This document shows positions 12,001-23,957 of a stretch of DNA of 64,000 nt, piece by piece. The notes below the pieces were generated by a model. That model was not told where the DNA came from and made no database searches. It saw nothing but the letters and a program-made list of their open reading frames with translations. The position numbers were made by a program, and so were the translations under genes. The first letter of the stretch is position 1. Each line of letters begins with the position of its first letter. Source of the DNA: Limanda limanda (lineage: Eukaryota > Chordata > Actinopteri > Pleuronectiformes > Pleuronectidae); assembly GCF_963576545.1 (NCBI RefSeq), contig NC_083655.1, forward strand, positions 18,699,204-18,763,203, in the 5' to 3' direction.

Positions 12001-14148
12001 AGCGCAATGAATCCTGGGTATATTTGTGCTGGGAAGCATCCTCACATTGGAGCCTTAATTTCTCGGGTATGAAAGGACCCATTTGTCCGTTGCATTTGAA
12101 ACAGCCTTGTTGCGTTACTATAAGATAATCAATTTTAAAATCCAGCCTCCAAAGGATGCAGCCACTGAATTGAGACACAGTTGTAGTGACAGAATGACGT
12201 TCCCACCATATGATCAAATTGTTTTCAATCTGTAAGCTTTTAGTCACGAGTATAGTCCAATGAGATGCAGAGATACCACGATAAATGCATTTCTGAACTG
12301 ACCTTGATCTTTGACTGATTAGCTCCAAAAGTTAACCATCAGGAGGTATAATCCTAAGTAATATTTCCAAAGTACGGCAAAAATCAGTCAATGCATTATA
12401 TTCTACATGCACACATGCGCACAGGGTAAAAAAGAATACAGTGGATTTGATGTACTTGCCTGTTTCACTGGCACTTAAATGTTTGTAATCCCTGTTTTTG
12501 TTGGATAACCTACTGCATGACATCATCGCTTAAGCACCATATTTATGTCAGTGTATGTAATTGAATCTGCCTCTATCCATGTCATCTGGGAAAATGAATA
12601 CCAGCTGGCAGCAGCCCCAATGTGTGTGTTTGGACAGAGACAGGTAATTGAATAAAGTGTGGGCTCATATCAGTATCTCTACCAATATGTTGAAATGTCT
12701 CCTACCAAGAGACAGGGTGATTATTTATTACAAAGCGTAGGGGGAGACATTGACTGGTATATGTATGGATTATGCCATTACTGCTTGACTTGTCTGACAT
12801 GGAAGTCTCTATAACTTTGCAGGTTGAAAGACAGAGAGAGCAGAGGTAGAAGTGCCTGCATAAGTGCACCCAGGCTTTCCAAGGCCATCAACAGTATTTT
12901 CTACTTCCTCCAAGAGGTTTTAGATTTGTGCTGAGAGTAAAAGACCGTGCAGTTTTGGTTTCCTGGTCTAATGACAGGGTTTAATCCTGGGAAGAAGCTG
13001 TCTCTGACTGTAAACTAGGAATTTTGTCAGTGCTGTCAAAATGTCTGCACAAAACTGCACACAGTATACAGCCTTGTCTTTACCACTAGTGGTAGAACTG
13101 ATGATTATACTAAAACTGTCGCGGGGAAGAGTTATTATTATTATATAGTGACAATACTGAGATGGAGCCTTTGCCTTGACTCACGTGAGGGTTATTTAGT
13201 CCAAACTTTATCATTTGAGGCTGAATTGATCACTGCAGCCATTCCATCATTTCCTCCACACTCTGCCTCTGTCCTTGGTACTGAATTCACTCACACTAGA
13301 AAAATACTCTGTTTACAAAGGTCTTGGCCAGTTCACTTTTAAATGGCCAAAGTCAAGCCAGTGCTAATGCAGTGTTCACTTTCAGTTTTGTAAGGACGAA
13401 AACGTTCGGAGCCAACACTTTTTAGGGCTTTGATAATGTAGAGAAATCGGATCAGAGGGATCTGTTTAGAGAGTGTACAAGATGTTATTAAGGTACGACA
13501 CTAAATCAACTCAAAAATCCTACTAACTTATATTATGCTAAGTGCTTTTTAAATGAGCTGCAATTTTGTATTCATGTATCTTCTTAAGAGAAAAAAGTTC
13601 AAGCTGAGACAGGAAGTGAGATTTTCATCACTCTGTGTATAAGCAATGCTTATGTATAATTATTCACAGCAAATATTTAGAATTAAAAGCTGCCACGCTT
13701 GCATATAAGCATGCTTTGGCAGTTGTTTTTTTAGAAGGTGCTGCTGAACGTAGAACTAACATTATCCTATTAACATCTTAACTTTCTCCTCAATTTTCTT
13801 TCTGTCTGTCTCTATGTGACCATAACTGTCTCCATTGTGTCTCATGGAACAGATGTAACATGTATCTAAATTGAAATTTAGATTACTGTAATTGTATTAG
13901 CCCACTTGTTCATCCATTTCTCCCACACTGTTGAGTTTAATCCTACATCTTCTCTCTTTGCCTCTGCCTGTCCCTGCTCTTTTGCTCTGGCCCGGGTCCT
14001 TATTCCATTTGCCATCTTTTTAAACCTTTTACAGGCTGAGTAAGTGCAGCTCAGCACTCAGCCCCCAGTGTCTTTGTTGTACAGTGCGAAGGTTTCATAA
14101 GACCGCATCTGGTATATTCTGCCGGACTCTTGAGTTTTAACTACACCT
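9093..14148. other. Intronic stretch of 5 kb, nothing recognised
   Basis: AT-rich, without tandem repeats, inverted-repeat elements or coding signature that I could see. A part near 11085-11130, dense in ATTAAT, TGATGAATCATTTA and similar motifs, has the look of conserved non-coding sequence, but this cannot be judged without alignment. Confidence 0.5.
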
Positions 14149-14189
14149 GTGTGTGTGTTTGTTTGTGTGTGTGTGTGTGTGTGTGTGTT
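14149..14189 (+). repeat. (GT)n microsatellite
   Basis: About 40 bp of TG units with a short TTTG interruption. Confidence 0.9.
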
Positions 14190-15174
14190 GCCATACAGCT
14201 GTGGTATACCAGTCTGTCATTACATGTTCACTGTTTGCTGGCTATAATCACAAGTTTGTTATGTGCAGTGTTTCCATCTGTTGGATCTTTCCAGTGATCA
14301 GACAGGTGCTAGGGAGATGTGAGCTAATTGCAACACTGTGTATGTATATGAGTGTGTGTTTTTGGATGGATGGGCAGAAGACAGGATGGCAACTCTAGAG
14401 GAACAACTTCTAATAGGCTAAAGCTGCAATGTTGGCAGCAGACATGTTTAATCATGTTAGACAAACAGAACCCAGTGTGCCTGTTTTCTCCATATTGGGT
14501 CACAGTTTGAAATTTAACTGCATGCTCACTCATTCCTCTTTGTTAAAATGCTGCATGCAGCACATACAGAGTGATATTGAAAGCTGAATTCAACAAGTTG
14601 TGTTCCATGTTTGAAGAGAAATAAAACACTTTTTTATTATATATATATAATTGTGAAAAAGCATATTGTCCATGCAACGACAGTCATTCCTGCTGTAATA
14701 CTCCGCACAAAATTTCTGATATATGTACTATTACAATTATTGTATTTAGTAACTGCATTATTTAATTGCACAATTTGGACAGTTTAATAATCCTTGTCTG
14801 AAGAAATGCAGGTATTTATTTTACACATGAAAAAAATTACATTTCAGGAGAATATTTGATACATACAAAGCATGATGGTCATTTTTACTAACTATATTCA
14901 TAAATACCTGATGACAAAATACATGTTATTGCTCTCCTAGTCCTTGACTGTTTTTAGTGACATATTAACAACAGCATGGAATATTTTTTTATGGCCTGTT
15001 GAAATTAAAAAGTCGATAAACGTAATTAAAATTCTAATAAAACAATGATTAACATCCTGTGGCACAGTTCCAGAGACCTGGAGCCCTCTACCATCTGTCT
15101 GCCTTAATTATCGTACTTTTTATTTGTGTTCCTCAGTGGAGCAACGTTTCCACAGCTCCTCATCTAAAAACTCC
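14190..15174. other. Intronic stretch, nothing recognised
   Basis: Very AT-rich (a short ATATATA tract near 14640). No gene or clear repeat. Confidence 0.55.
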
Positions 15175-15600
15175 TTTGCCACTGAAGCCCGATGACCGAA
15201 ATCAGCAGAGGTTGCTAGGCAACATATGCTGTGTGGTAAAAGCGAGTCAGCAGAGTTTAGAGTTATATAGCCAGCAGGTAGAGACAGGAAGCGTAGTAAT
15301 AACTGCGGAGATCACGTGATTTTCTGGACAACACACAGACATGGGGTATAGCTCTTATCACCATGTTAGAAGCGTCATCATTCTCCCCCCACACACTAGC
15401 GAGGGATCTCCTGTTGTGTTCAAACATAAAATTGTCCTGGATTCGTATGGACTTTATACTATAAGGCCAGGTGAAGAAAGTCAGCAGAAATTGCGGAGTG
15501 TCTCAGACATTTGCGTTCACAAATGCACCTCCTGTGGAGAAAATACAGAAGGACTGTTCAGTGCATATCTGAAAGTAGCTTGAGAGATTTTCCCGTAATC
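15175..15600. repeat. Possible interspersed repeat copy
   Basis: Differs from its neighbours in being less AT-rich and having two adjacent open frames (15059-15319, 15341-15583) with no protein match. Phrases such as CACACAGACATGGGGTATAG and ACAAATGCACCTCCTGTGGA resemble a dispersed percomorph repeat as I recall it. I am not certain; no termini were identified. Confidence 0.3.
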
Positions 15601-16784
15601 TGTAGAGATCAGCAACTGTCAATCTTTATCTGCCCTCTAGCTTTGTTTACTCCTTCATCATAATGTCATCTCATCGTTAATGTCCTCTCCTCTGCATGTC
15701 CTTCACCCTCCAACTCAGTCCCAGAGGGGGTCTTGTCAGAGTAAGACAGATATGGAAGCAGACACTATCAAGCATGTACAGTATGTGTGTTTGTTTCTGT
15801 GTCCTGTGTATGGGAGTTTGTCTTGATGTGCATTCTTTGGACCTTGGCAGTAAGGTGCTGATTATAAGATAGTCGTGGCCCAGATGCATCCCTGACTTTG
15901 GACCATGCTAATGGACCAGAGTTCCACTGAGCTTTCAAGCCGTCCTTCTGGATTAACCCCAGTAACAGGACACCCGTCAGAAGCTTGAATCTCTGCATCA
16001 CCACATGACCCACGGGTAGGCAGTGATGGGGGGCCTCCAGTGGTATGCGTGGCAGGTTGGAAAACGTTAAGTTGGCTCATGATCAAAGTGCTCTGGGAGA
16101 AACTGTGGTGGGAGCAAGGAGACTGAAGGTCGAAGGTAAACATCTCTCTCAGTACAGCTGACTGTGGTCGATGGTAATGTGTGGAGACAGAAAAATCAAC
16201 ACTGTTACGTGACCTTTATAGGTCAAAGTTAATAAAATACGCAAATCCCACATGATAGATTTTCTCTTAAGTTAGGTTTAAGATGTTCTGAAATACAAAA
16301 CATGCAAAGTGGTTTTTCTTGTGAGATCTGATGAGTTCTACACACAAACTACTATGACTTTTGAATAACCTTAAAGATGTGTCTTGCAGGTAATAGTGGA
16401 ACAATGTATGTCAGATGGTCATGCAGAATGTGGAAGAGTTCACCATTTTGCAGAGACAGTTGGATCTTGTGTATTTCAATGAAAGCCTACAGGCTTTATG
16501 AATAATACATCTGAATTGTGTTGTGTCAGGCAAATTCACTACACTTCGAACTACACTACATTTGAAATGGCAGTTTCTGTCTGGAAAGTACTGTGGTTGG
16601 CAAATCGTTTTGTTGTTTCCATCTCCCTCTCATAGATATTTGTTTGCAGCAGGTGGCGAATCTCGAGGGCCGGTGCCTGGGGTGTTGTCAGGGGCACAGG
16701 GGAGAAATGAGCCCAAAGTACAGTAACAAGTCCATAATACCCCAGACCTTTTAAAAGACCAAAGTCAGGGCCATGTGCACACGT
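15601..16784. other. Intronic stretch, nothing recognised
   Basis: No coding signature or repeat structure identified. Confidence 0.5.
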
Positions 16785-16836
16785 CCACACACACACACAT
16801 TCACACACACACACACACACACACACCCACACACAT
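16785..16836 (+). repeat. (CA)n microsatellite
   Basis: CA units with TT and CC interruptions. Confidence 0.9.
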
Positions 16837-16944
16837 GTAGACATTGTGTCTGCCAGTAATGGGGGAAGGCGAGTGGCTCTGGCCAGCAGACACCTGCTGC
16901 CATTGTCCAGACTCAGAGCCATTCACCAGTCATACCCTGGAGCA

Positions 16945-16970
16945 GTGTGTGTGTGTGTGTGTGTGTGTGT
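16945..16970 (+). repeat. (GT)13 microsatellite followed by a G-run
   Basis: A pure GT tract, followed at 16975-16989 by a G-rich segment with nine or more consecutive G. Confidence 0.9.
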
Positions 16971-17550
16971 ATTAGGGGTTGGGGGGGGGCGGCATTGTGG
17001 GCGAGCTTGGCACGACCGAGCCTGCCCACTGTCACATTATGAATTGCCAAGAAATATATTTTCTACTGTCTCTTGAGAAGCTGCTTTCCAAGCCTGTTTC
17101 AAAGGCTAGACGCTGAATATGGTGTTCCCTTAAACCATTAAGAGCTAAGGCGCTGAATACAAACGTATCTAAAACCTGCTGTTTGACAATTTCTCAGCCT
17201 CTGAAGCAGATAGAGACAGGAACAAATAAAATAAAAAAGGTGGCTTTAACATTTGGCTTTCACAGTTTAATTTTGCATTTTAAAACTAGCTGAGATACCC
17301 CCTTCTTCCTCCTGCTCAGATATGTATTTTACTAACCAAGCCTTGGTCAGCAGCAAAGTCGTGTGGGTCTGAATTTTCTTCATTATTATTTCATCATAAT
17401 GTGCTTTAATATCACTCCTCTCGCTTGGATTGCCAGCCATGGTCTGAAACCCTTTTCAAAAAACTTTTTGCGGCTAAGAGTGCTGAAAAACAAACTACAA
17501 TTCCATTTTTAGTATTTCAGTGAATCATGATTCACATCCCGAGAAAATAT

Positions 17551-17592
17551 AGACAGACAGATAGATAGTTGTACTTAAATGATCCCAATTTG
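17551..17592 (-). repeat. LINE-tail-like fragment (GATA units plus TGATCCC)
   Basis: AGACAGACAGATAGATAG followed by TTGTACTTAAATGATCCCAA. This resembles the reverse complement of the 3' tail of a teleost LINE (TTTATTGATCCC with a short tandem tail). Fragment only. Confidence 0.35.
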
Positions 17593-17599
17593 TTTTTTT

Positions 17600-19238
17600 T
17601 GTTTTTTTTAAACAGCATGTTAAGGGCATTTCACAAAGAGCAAAAAAAAAAAGGCTTAATACAAAACACGTCAATAGAGACAAGTTTGCAGAATTGCAGT
17701 ATTTGTTTGAATTGTGGATAAAGGTGGAAGGACACACAACACCATGTCAGTCCTGAGATATAAACAAGCACATGTCACCGCTGGTCTTAATAGATTAGAC
17801 AGATATAGAGTTCAGTGGTTTCCTGCAGGTGGACAAATACCACAATGGTCAAAGTGCTCTGTTATTACAAAAATATCCAAATTATTATGGTTGGTTGAAG
17901 CAACACTGGGCCAGATTTGAAGCAGCGGCTATGAACTTGAATTAAACTCAGGACAATATGAAATACAGTCATTTATCCAGTGAGCTGAGATGAAATAAAT
18001 GACACTTTGTATCTGTATGGATTAAGTATCCCAATATCTTGGTGGGACGGAGAAATGTCTGAATCAACATCCAGACCTGGGCCTGCAGTCACCCTCCCAA
18101 CTTTATCCAATCCTAATGAATTCTCTGAAATAGGATTTGGACAATTTGAGAACAAAACTCCCTGTGGAGTCCAAAGAACTCATAAAGCCAAATTTGTTTT
18201 TGTGATTTTGAGTGCAATGTTTTATGAAGCCTGCACCACCTCAAACTCAGAGCAGAAAACAGAATTATAGTGGATGAATAGCACTGTGGCACTCACCATC
18301 TGTATGGAAATGCAATCAGATACTTGTGTGAAATGTGTGTGCATTACAGCACAGTATGTGGCTTACGTGTTGCTGAAAAAATCTTGTTGATGGCATGTTA
18401 TATGCCATTCAAACTTTCTGGTCTGTGCGAGCACACACACACTGACACATATTAGATATCTGTCACTACGCATTGGGTAAAAGCCTGCCTTCACATCTTT
18501 CATGTCACTAGAACTCCTTCCTCTCTTCCTTCCATCTCAAGCCTCTCTCTATCATTCTCATTTTCTCCCTCTTATCTTACCCTCCCGCTCTGTCTTCTCT
18601 CTTTCTCCATCATCACCCTCCCTCCCTCCTGCCGGGTGATGATGGGGTTCTTGGTTTCTGTGATTTTCTTTCCCCCCCTCTTCCCTTCCAGCAAAAAAAG
18701 GATAGGAGTTGCTGCTGGTTGTTGGCAGGCGGTATCTTGTAGCTCTGCTGAGCCTTGCAATTGTGTCACTTGAAAAGAAACCCTGGTATCTGGAGTTCTG
18801 ACATAATAATATATAATACTACACTTACGCTTGGTTGTTACAAAACTCCAGTTCAAACATCGTCATCATCATCCACCAGAACTTTCTTTCTACCACGTTG
18901 CTGCTTTGTAATGGAACAATTCAGCATTTTGTTAACTGCTCATACAAATTATTCATGTCATGTTCTTTTTGGAAATGACAGGCTCTTTTATGTTAGAGTT
19001 TTGTGAGATTGTTGTGATTACTTATGGATCAAGTACAAGTAACTGCAAGTAAAAGACACAATTATTAATAGAGAATTATTAATTTCAGTAACACAGCAAC
19101 AGTCAGGGCCTTGAACAAAGTGCCATAGACTACAATCGACCTGCTTGTTGCATTGTTGAAGTACAAAGATAAAAAATAAACTCTCGTGCTTAACACACAA
19201 AATATGCTCACTGATTCAAATAATGATGAATGCTCTCA
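17600..19238. other. Intronic stretch, nothing recognised
   Basis: Includes pyrimidine-rich 18510-18680; no coding signature. Confidence 0.5.
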
Positions 19239-19330
19239 TTTATACAGCGCTTTTCTAGTCTTTATGAACACTCACAGTTTTTGTTTTGTTTTGCCACTCA
19301 CTTACAGTGCATTTATGAGCAGCACTTGAG
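19239..19330. repeat. Teleost repeat fragment (CAGCGCTTTTCTAGTCTT type)
   Basis: TTATACAGCGCTTTTCTAGT followed by CTTTATGAACACTCA matches the start of a very common teleost interspersed repeat. The reverse-complement tail of the same family is at 54451-54543 and the 3' half is at 23069-23244. Confidence 0.6.
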
Positions 19331-19992
19331 CAGAATACTTTGATACTGATCATATCAAATGAATATTCATGGGTAAAATAATGTTTCCCGCTATTTTTTA
19401 TCTTGCTATAAAATATCGTTATTATTAGATGGGTGCTCTGAGAGATAGGCTGATGCCCTATCCTGCCATGTCAAATCAGTGTTTACCACCAATAATCCAG
19501 ACTGTGGCGGGCTACTGTATTTTAATTTAACAATAAACCAACTTTAAACACTTTGCATAACACAAGAGATCTTGAATTTGCTGTCTTGCTCTACTGCTAC
19601 ATTGTAAAGCTGTGTGCAGCACTATTTTGTCTTTCATTGCTGTTGCTAACGTCTATTAAGTTTTTACCCTCCACACAAACAGTCAGACCTCTTAGTTTCA
19701 GCTGCAGTTGTGCATACCAATTTTTGGTATGTAACGCAGATGTCTATCTCTCAAGAGAGAATTCGTCTTTTACTCTTTAGTCTGTGCACATGCTACTTGA
19801 GAGCTACATATGTGCTTGTGCATTAACACCCAGCTACCATCATAGATTAAATTAATTTCATTTATATCTATGCCAAAATTTAATAGGTTTTTCCTGACCC
19901 ATAGTGCATCCTTCCACCAAGTAGTCTCCAGTAGTAGCGTAATCCTGCTGAGTAACTGACAGACAAAACAAAATATAAACTCCTTGGGGGTA
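19331..19992. other. Intronic stretch, nothing recognised
   Basis: No coding signature. It lies between two repeat-derived segments. Confidence 0.5.
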
Positions 19993-20000
19993 ATGATAAG

Positions 20001-20657
20001 TAGGGTTGCAAAGGGGCAGAAAGTTTCCGGTAAATTTCCGGAAACTTTCCGGAAACTTTCCGTGGGAAGTTTAGCTCGAGAATTTGGACTAGTCAGGTAA
20101 GTTTCGATGATATTACTGGGGAAAACATATTAGCATACTGATAGAGGATTGTTCATCTGTTCATCTAGCCTATTTCCATTCATTTATCCATCAATTGTAA
20201 AATATGTTTACAGACGATTCCAATTGTTTGGCTAACTATTTATATCTCTGGCTTGCATTAGTGTTTTTTTACAAACTTTTTCTCATCTTATTCTACAGAA
20301 CAATGCCACGTGAACTATCTCATGTGTGGAGACATTTTACCCCAGCCAATGTAAAAGGAAAGGCTGTGTACATTTGCAAATACTGTTAAAAGACCTATGT
20401 TAAGAATGACACAAGGATGCAGTAGCATGTAGTCAAGTGCCCAAAGTTTCCTAAGGGCTCAAATCAGCCTATGACAAAACAAAATGTTTATATTTATGTA
20501 TGTATATGACAAGATAAATACAGTTAGTATAAATTACCCACAACATTTCCAGTTAATTCCCGTTAATTCCCGTATATTCCCGCTTATTCCCGAATATTCC
20601 TGTTAATTCCCATGGAAAGTTTCCAACTTTGAATACTCCCGGAATTTTGCAACCCTA
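20001..20657 (+). mobile_element. hAT superfamily DNA transposon relic, internally deleted, with 8-bp target duplication
   Basis: Terminal inverted repeats TAGGGTTGCAA / TTGCAACCCTA bound a 657-bp element. An exact 8-bp direct repeat ATGATAAG flanks it (19993-20000 and 20658-20665), the hallmark of hAT insertion. The subterminal zones carry clustered short repeats: TTTCCGGAAAC-type on the left (20025-20062) and TTCCCG(T/A/C) units on the right (20545-20610). Inside is a fragment of a BED zinc finger, the DNA-binding N-terminus of hAT transposases, with two stops. The catalytic region is absent, so this copy is non-autonomous. Confidence 0.9.
20303..20480 (+). pseudogene. Remnant of hAT transposase BED zinc finger
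   Basis: From the ATG at 20303 the frame reads PRELSHVWRHFT, then KGKAVYICKYC, and then meets a TAA at 20387. Reading on in the same frame gives KTYVKNDTRMQ, a TAG at 20423, then HVVKCPKFPKG. The spacing of CKYC (20375-20386) to H and C (20426-20440) is that of a BED finger (C-X2-C...H-X3-C). A full hAT transposase is about 600 residues; here only the first 60 or so remain, so it is a fossil. Confidence 0.8.
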
Positions 20658-20665
20658 ATGATAAG

Positions 20666-23068
20666 TAATGACAACAGCATTGTTAAACTTTTTTATAACT
20701 GTAAGTTTATAACAGTAAGCATTAAGGTTTCGGAAAGATCTGGGTTAATAGAGAAAAAGTGAATTTCTGACAAAATGTTATTAACGAATAACAAAAACCT
20801 CAATCGCTCCCTAACCTCAACCAAAGAGCTTTTGTTTCCAAAGATGGGACTCACAGCGTCACTGCTGTGGATGGATCTAATCCTTTATTTATTAAAAAAA
20901 TATGTTGCCTCTTAAAACAATCTTGCCAACAATTACATTCCCTACTCAAAGGAATTTTGCAGTGACGTTGCCACAGCTCACATTAATGTCTGGGTGAAAA
21001 AAGGAGATGGCGGAGACTTCCTGCTTTAACTCAGTGAGAGGCAGCACTCTTCAGGCCCTTACAGCTCATTTTCCACCCTGAACTGAAAGACATCCACAAA
21101 CAAATATACATTTAATGTAATACCACTTATTGTCAATGCACAATATATATTAGTCTCGAGTGAATAAACTTTGACGGCCATTCACCAATAGACTCAGAGT
21201 TTCCTGCCAAACAAACCCAGTTGCTGTTGGGAAGGGATGACAGACAAACACGTATGCAACACATACTCACCACCGCATGATCATCATCATCAAGCATCAC
21301 TGAGATTGGCAAGGGAGCAGCTCATTGCATGGGCATTGGCATGGCAACAGTCCCCATGCCAATGCCCAGAGAGATGACCCTTTAGTTATTCTCTTCTGAT
21401 TGCCCTAATGAGTCTGCATCCAGATAAGGCTGACTTGGGACCAGCAAAGGGGATGTTTAAATATGAAGTAAACACTTGCATTAGAAATTCAGAGCCTTAC
21501 TCTCTTTTGTTTTCACAACGTTGTCCCTTTCAAATAATGTTTGTGTTTTCTTTGTATATCGACGTATTTTACATGAAGCCAACATCACAATAAACCGTCA
21601 ATTTTTTATTTTAATCTAATAAACTAGTTTTTTTTATAAAATTTGTATTACTTTTTGTCTTTCCTCATGTGCCTTTTTAAAATTCTGAATAGTGTTCTGG
21701 TGTGGAGGCATTTCTGAATGGTAATAACAACGCAATAGCCAAGCGGGATCAGGTCGCTACCTAAATGGGTTGAGTTCTTCATTTGGGGTATTTATTTAAT
21801 CATAACTGTCTTAAATGTAGGCTGGATATAAAGAGATCAAAAGGAAATATATTTAAATCTTCACTTTTCTTATGATACATTTTAACTGCATCTGCTTCTT
21901 TTCATTCTTTCCTGTTTTGACAGTGAGATATTGAGTTCCTGTCTGATCAAATACATTTATCTCTTTTCAGTTCAAATTTGCCTAAGCAGTAAATACTATC
22001 TTTCCTCATCTTTTTTCTCTTTCTATTTCTCTATTTCTCCTCTTTTTTCCTGGTCAGGCAAAGCAGCTTTTTGTCTTGTTGGACAGCATGTATGGGTACA
22101 AGCACTTCCTTGTACACAGGACACCTGTGTATTCTGCTGTTGAGGCTAATACAATAGGGAGAGAACCAGACTGAATTTCCCAGTTGAGCTTTTCAACCTA
22201 GTTGCTCCAATTGTTCTAAGCTTGGCTGTAACCGGGGTGAGAGGCATTCTCTGACCAGGTCATAGCTATAGAACAATTGTCTGTTGTTTGATGCAGAGAG
22301 GAGTGTAAACATTGTTCAAACTCTCAGGCAGTACTCTTATCTCATAGTTCTGCCAAACTTTCCTCTTCATGCCTCTCAGGTCTGTTGTGTTTTTCAAGGC
22401 CACTGCTGCTCAAACCCCCTTTGAGACAGTCCTGCTGCCTCATGTTTGGATTTCTATTCTGTCTCTGGCAGCCAATACAGCAGCAACCCTGTGTATTGTT
22501 TGGAGATTGTTGTTTGTGTATGTACCACCCACATCTCCAGGTGCTGGATGCATTGCACCTGCCACTGATAAATCTGATTTTCTGTGGTTTATTTCTTGCA
22601 AACAGCATGGGTCATCCGTAACCTGAGCATGTTGGTGACTGGAAGCTTTATGTAAAGAACCTGGCATTGAATTACTTATCTCTCCCCCTTGTTCTCCAGT
22701 CTTAATCATGTGGGATTACTAGCATGTGTGTGGATTTACCGACCAACCTCTGCAGTTCAGTCAACACACAATCCCAGGATAAAAATATCTGAGGAATATA
22801 TATGGTCAGAATTTGAAAAATGTTTTTCTAATAGTTTTGCCAAAAAACAACCCAACTCCCCCCCAAGATATTCAGGTATTGTTAGTCTCTATAATGTTAC
22901 ATTTCAAATAGGCCTAATGTAAGTCAATGCTTGGTTTTTACCTTTTTCTTTTAATCTCCAGTTCTCTGTCTACTGATATAAAAGATTTGCACAGCCAAAA
23001 ATCCATTGGACTGCCTTCATGTAGTGATTTTGTAGTTTTAACGCCCACTTGACATTATACTTTACATT
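20666..23068. other. Intronic stretch with one hairpin
   Basis: No coding signature. Contains the perfect inverted repeat at 21330-21368. Open frames near 22340-22710 overlap on both strands and match no family. Confidence 0.5.
21330..21368. repeat. Perfect inverted repeat: 15-bp arms, 9-nt loop
   Basis: Left arm TGGGCATTGGCATGG (21330-21344) and right arm CCATGCCAATGCCCA (21354-21368) are exact reverse complements separated by CAACAGTCC. Pairing does not continue outside. Confidence 0.95.
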
Positions 23069-23244
23069 CTTCAATTCATACAGCGCTTCAATATCTTGTG
23101 CTTTGTCTATCACTCTCGCTTCCCATTCAGTCATCACCAGGGGTAATTAGGGGTTCAGCCTCTTGCCGAAGGACACATCGAATAGAACCACTGACTTTAC
23201 GATTACTGGATGACCCGCTCTACCTCCTGGACCACAGCCGCCCC
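23069..23244. repeat. Teleost interspersed repeat copy (CAGCGCTT ... ACCACAGCCGCCCC)
   Basis: Contains TACAGCGCTTCAATAT, GGGGTTCAGCCTCTTGCCGA, AGGACACATCGA and CCGCTCTACCTCCTGGACCA in the order typical of a very common teleost repeat. The match is clear although the copy is diverged. Confidence 0.75.
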
Positions 23245-23489
23245 TAACACCATCTCTAACCATGTAAAGTGGCTCTAAAGGATTTGCAGCTCTGTTCTTC
23301 ACAAGGCAGCAGTTTTAGTCAGATGGGAAAAAGGTCCCTGCTGAAGTAAGAGTCACAGTAAAACAAGAACACTGTTAACATGTAAAAAACTGAGTAAAAT
23401 ACATATATAAAAGACATTGGGACTATATTTTATAACACGTCAAACCATGGTGACTTGCAAATTTAATCAAATCATAATCAAATAAAAAT

Positions 23490-23957
23490 GTGAAATCAGT
23501 GGCGATACCCAGCCCTACCCAGCCCCAATCAGCATGTACTTGCAGAATAGCCAATTTCAGAATAATAGGGTCCCTGCATGTGGACACAGTTGAGGACCTG
23601 ATTAGGAACTATAGCTTGGAGGAGCTTGATGCCAAGGAGACTGTACAGATGAGGTTCAGTCAGGGCAAAGGAGCTAGGAGACCCAATTACAGGGTTTGGC
23701 CTTCAGAGGTGCCAGGCCCTAGTGGTCCTCAGTGGGATGTGCTCTAAAGGGAGGAGAAGAAAGGCATTCTCTGAGAGGAAGCTGTTTGTTTACTTGTTGT
23801 GGTTGTTATTTCGTAAATGTTTTATTTATTACCAAAACATTTATCAGTATTACATGAATGTGTTGCATTGTATGTGGTTGTAACTGGTGCACCTAAGTTT
23901 TTTGAAGGTGCCCCTAAAACAAAAGCTACGAGTGGAAAAAGTTAGTGTGGAGCCCTG
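23490..23957 (+). mobile_element. Probable DNA-transposon 3' end with unexplained open frame
   Basis: The right boundary TTAGTGTGGAGCCCTG (23942-23957) mirrors the left end of the element at 6939-7305, so 23880-23957 is probably the right end of that family. Just upstream is an 85-codon open frame (23490-23747, possibly starting later) with DTVEDLIRNYSLEELDAKE and a charged, Pro-rich tail. It may be the last exon of a transposon-encoded protein. I do not recognise it, and no left end was found nearby. Confidence 0.4.
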
